From positions 1-5,923 of the forward strand of contig CALCNS010000012.1 in the NCBI GenBank assembly GCA_937897315.1: a DNA stretch of 5,923 nucleotides, in the 5' to 3' direction. Position numbers and translations under genes: made by a program. This document shows positions 5,864 through 5,923 of this stretch, piece after piece. Numbering within the stretch: position 1 is the first letter of the stretch; every line of letters starts with the position of its first letter. The notes under the pieces were generated by a model that made no database searches, was not told the DNA's origin, and was given only the letters and a program-made list of their open reading frames with translations. The DNA is from an uncultured Bacillota bacterium. Lineage in GTDB: Bacteria; Bacillota; JAAYKD01.

Positions 5864-5923
5864 CTAGAGTTCCTTTACCCCTAGTAATTTAGGAGCAAAG
5901 AGGTTGTCGATTTTGTACGCCAA
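5864..5923 (-). CDS. Probable C-terminal end of an unidentified convergent gene
   Basis: Reading the minus strand from the right edge gives 19 codons ending in TAG (5864-5866): LAYKIDNLFAPKLLGVKEL. The other two minus-strand frames are closed by stops within the same stretch. The composition looks like real protein, and the stop falls just before a terminator that works in this direction. I do not recognise the family from so few residues. It could still be a chance open stretch. Confidence 0.5.
   Translation of the reverse strand: MAYKIDNLFAPKLLGVKEL

Overview
The window is ordinary chromosomal DNA of a moderately AT-rich Gram-positive bacterium of the Bacillota (Firmicutes). The evidence is a leuS gene controlled by a T-box riboswitch, consensus sigma-A type promoters (TTGACA-17 bp-TATAAT), strong AGGAGG-like ribosome binding sites, TTG and GTG starts, tRNA genes with encoded CCA, and U-tract intrinsic terminators. 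The LeuRS reads as the roughly 820-residue type common in Clostridia and related groups; I cannot fix the class. The first 45 bases are not biological: they are an Illumina TruSeq adapter with its index, so base 46 is the true left end of the insert.

Layout, left to right. (1) 1-45, adapter remnant. (2) 46-1312, minus strand: a polytopic membrane protein of the DUF4153 family. Its C-terminus is cut off by the contig end, and the last residues of the apparent reading frame are adapter-encoded. It has its own promoter at 1343-1371. (3) 1540-1775, minus strand: a two-gene tRNA operon, tRNA-Phe(GAA) then tRNA-Met(CAT), with a strong promoter almost abutting the first tRNA and a terminator after the second. 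(4) 1908-2497, plus strand: a GNAT acetyltransferase gene with a TTG start, closed by a very clean terminator. (5) 2523-3080, plus strand: msrA, methionine sulfoxide reductase A. It begins 25 nt after that terminator with no obvious promoter of its own. (6) 3077-3348: a near-perfect promoter that overlaps the msrA stop codon, then a complete T-box leader with specifier codon CUC (Leu). (7) 3349-5805, plus strand: leuS, complete, 818 aa. (8) 5817-5854: a hairpin flanked by A and T tracts that can terminate in both directions. (9) 5864-5923, minus strand: the probable C-terminal end of an unidentified convergent gene.

Functionally this is housekeeping: translation supply (two tRNAs, LeuRS with tRNA-sensing control), protein repair (MsrA), an acetyltransferase of unknown substrate and a membrane protein of unknown function. 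I found no mobile element, CRISPR array, phage gene or defence system. The points most worth a second look are the adapter contamination, which creates a false protein C-terminus, the fully readable leucine T-box, and the question of how msrA is transcribed.
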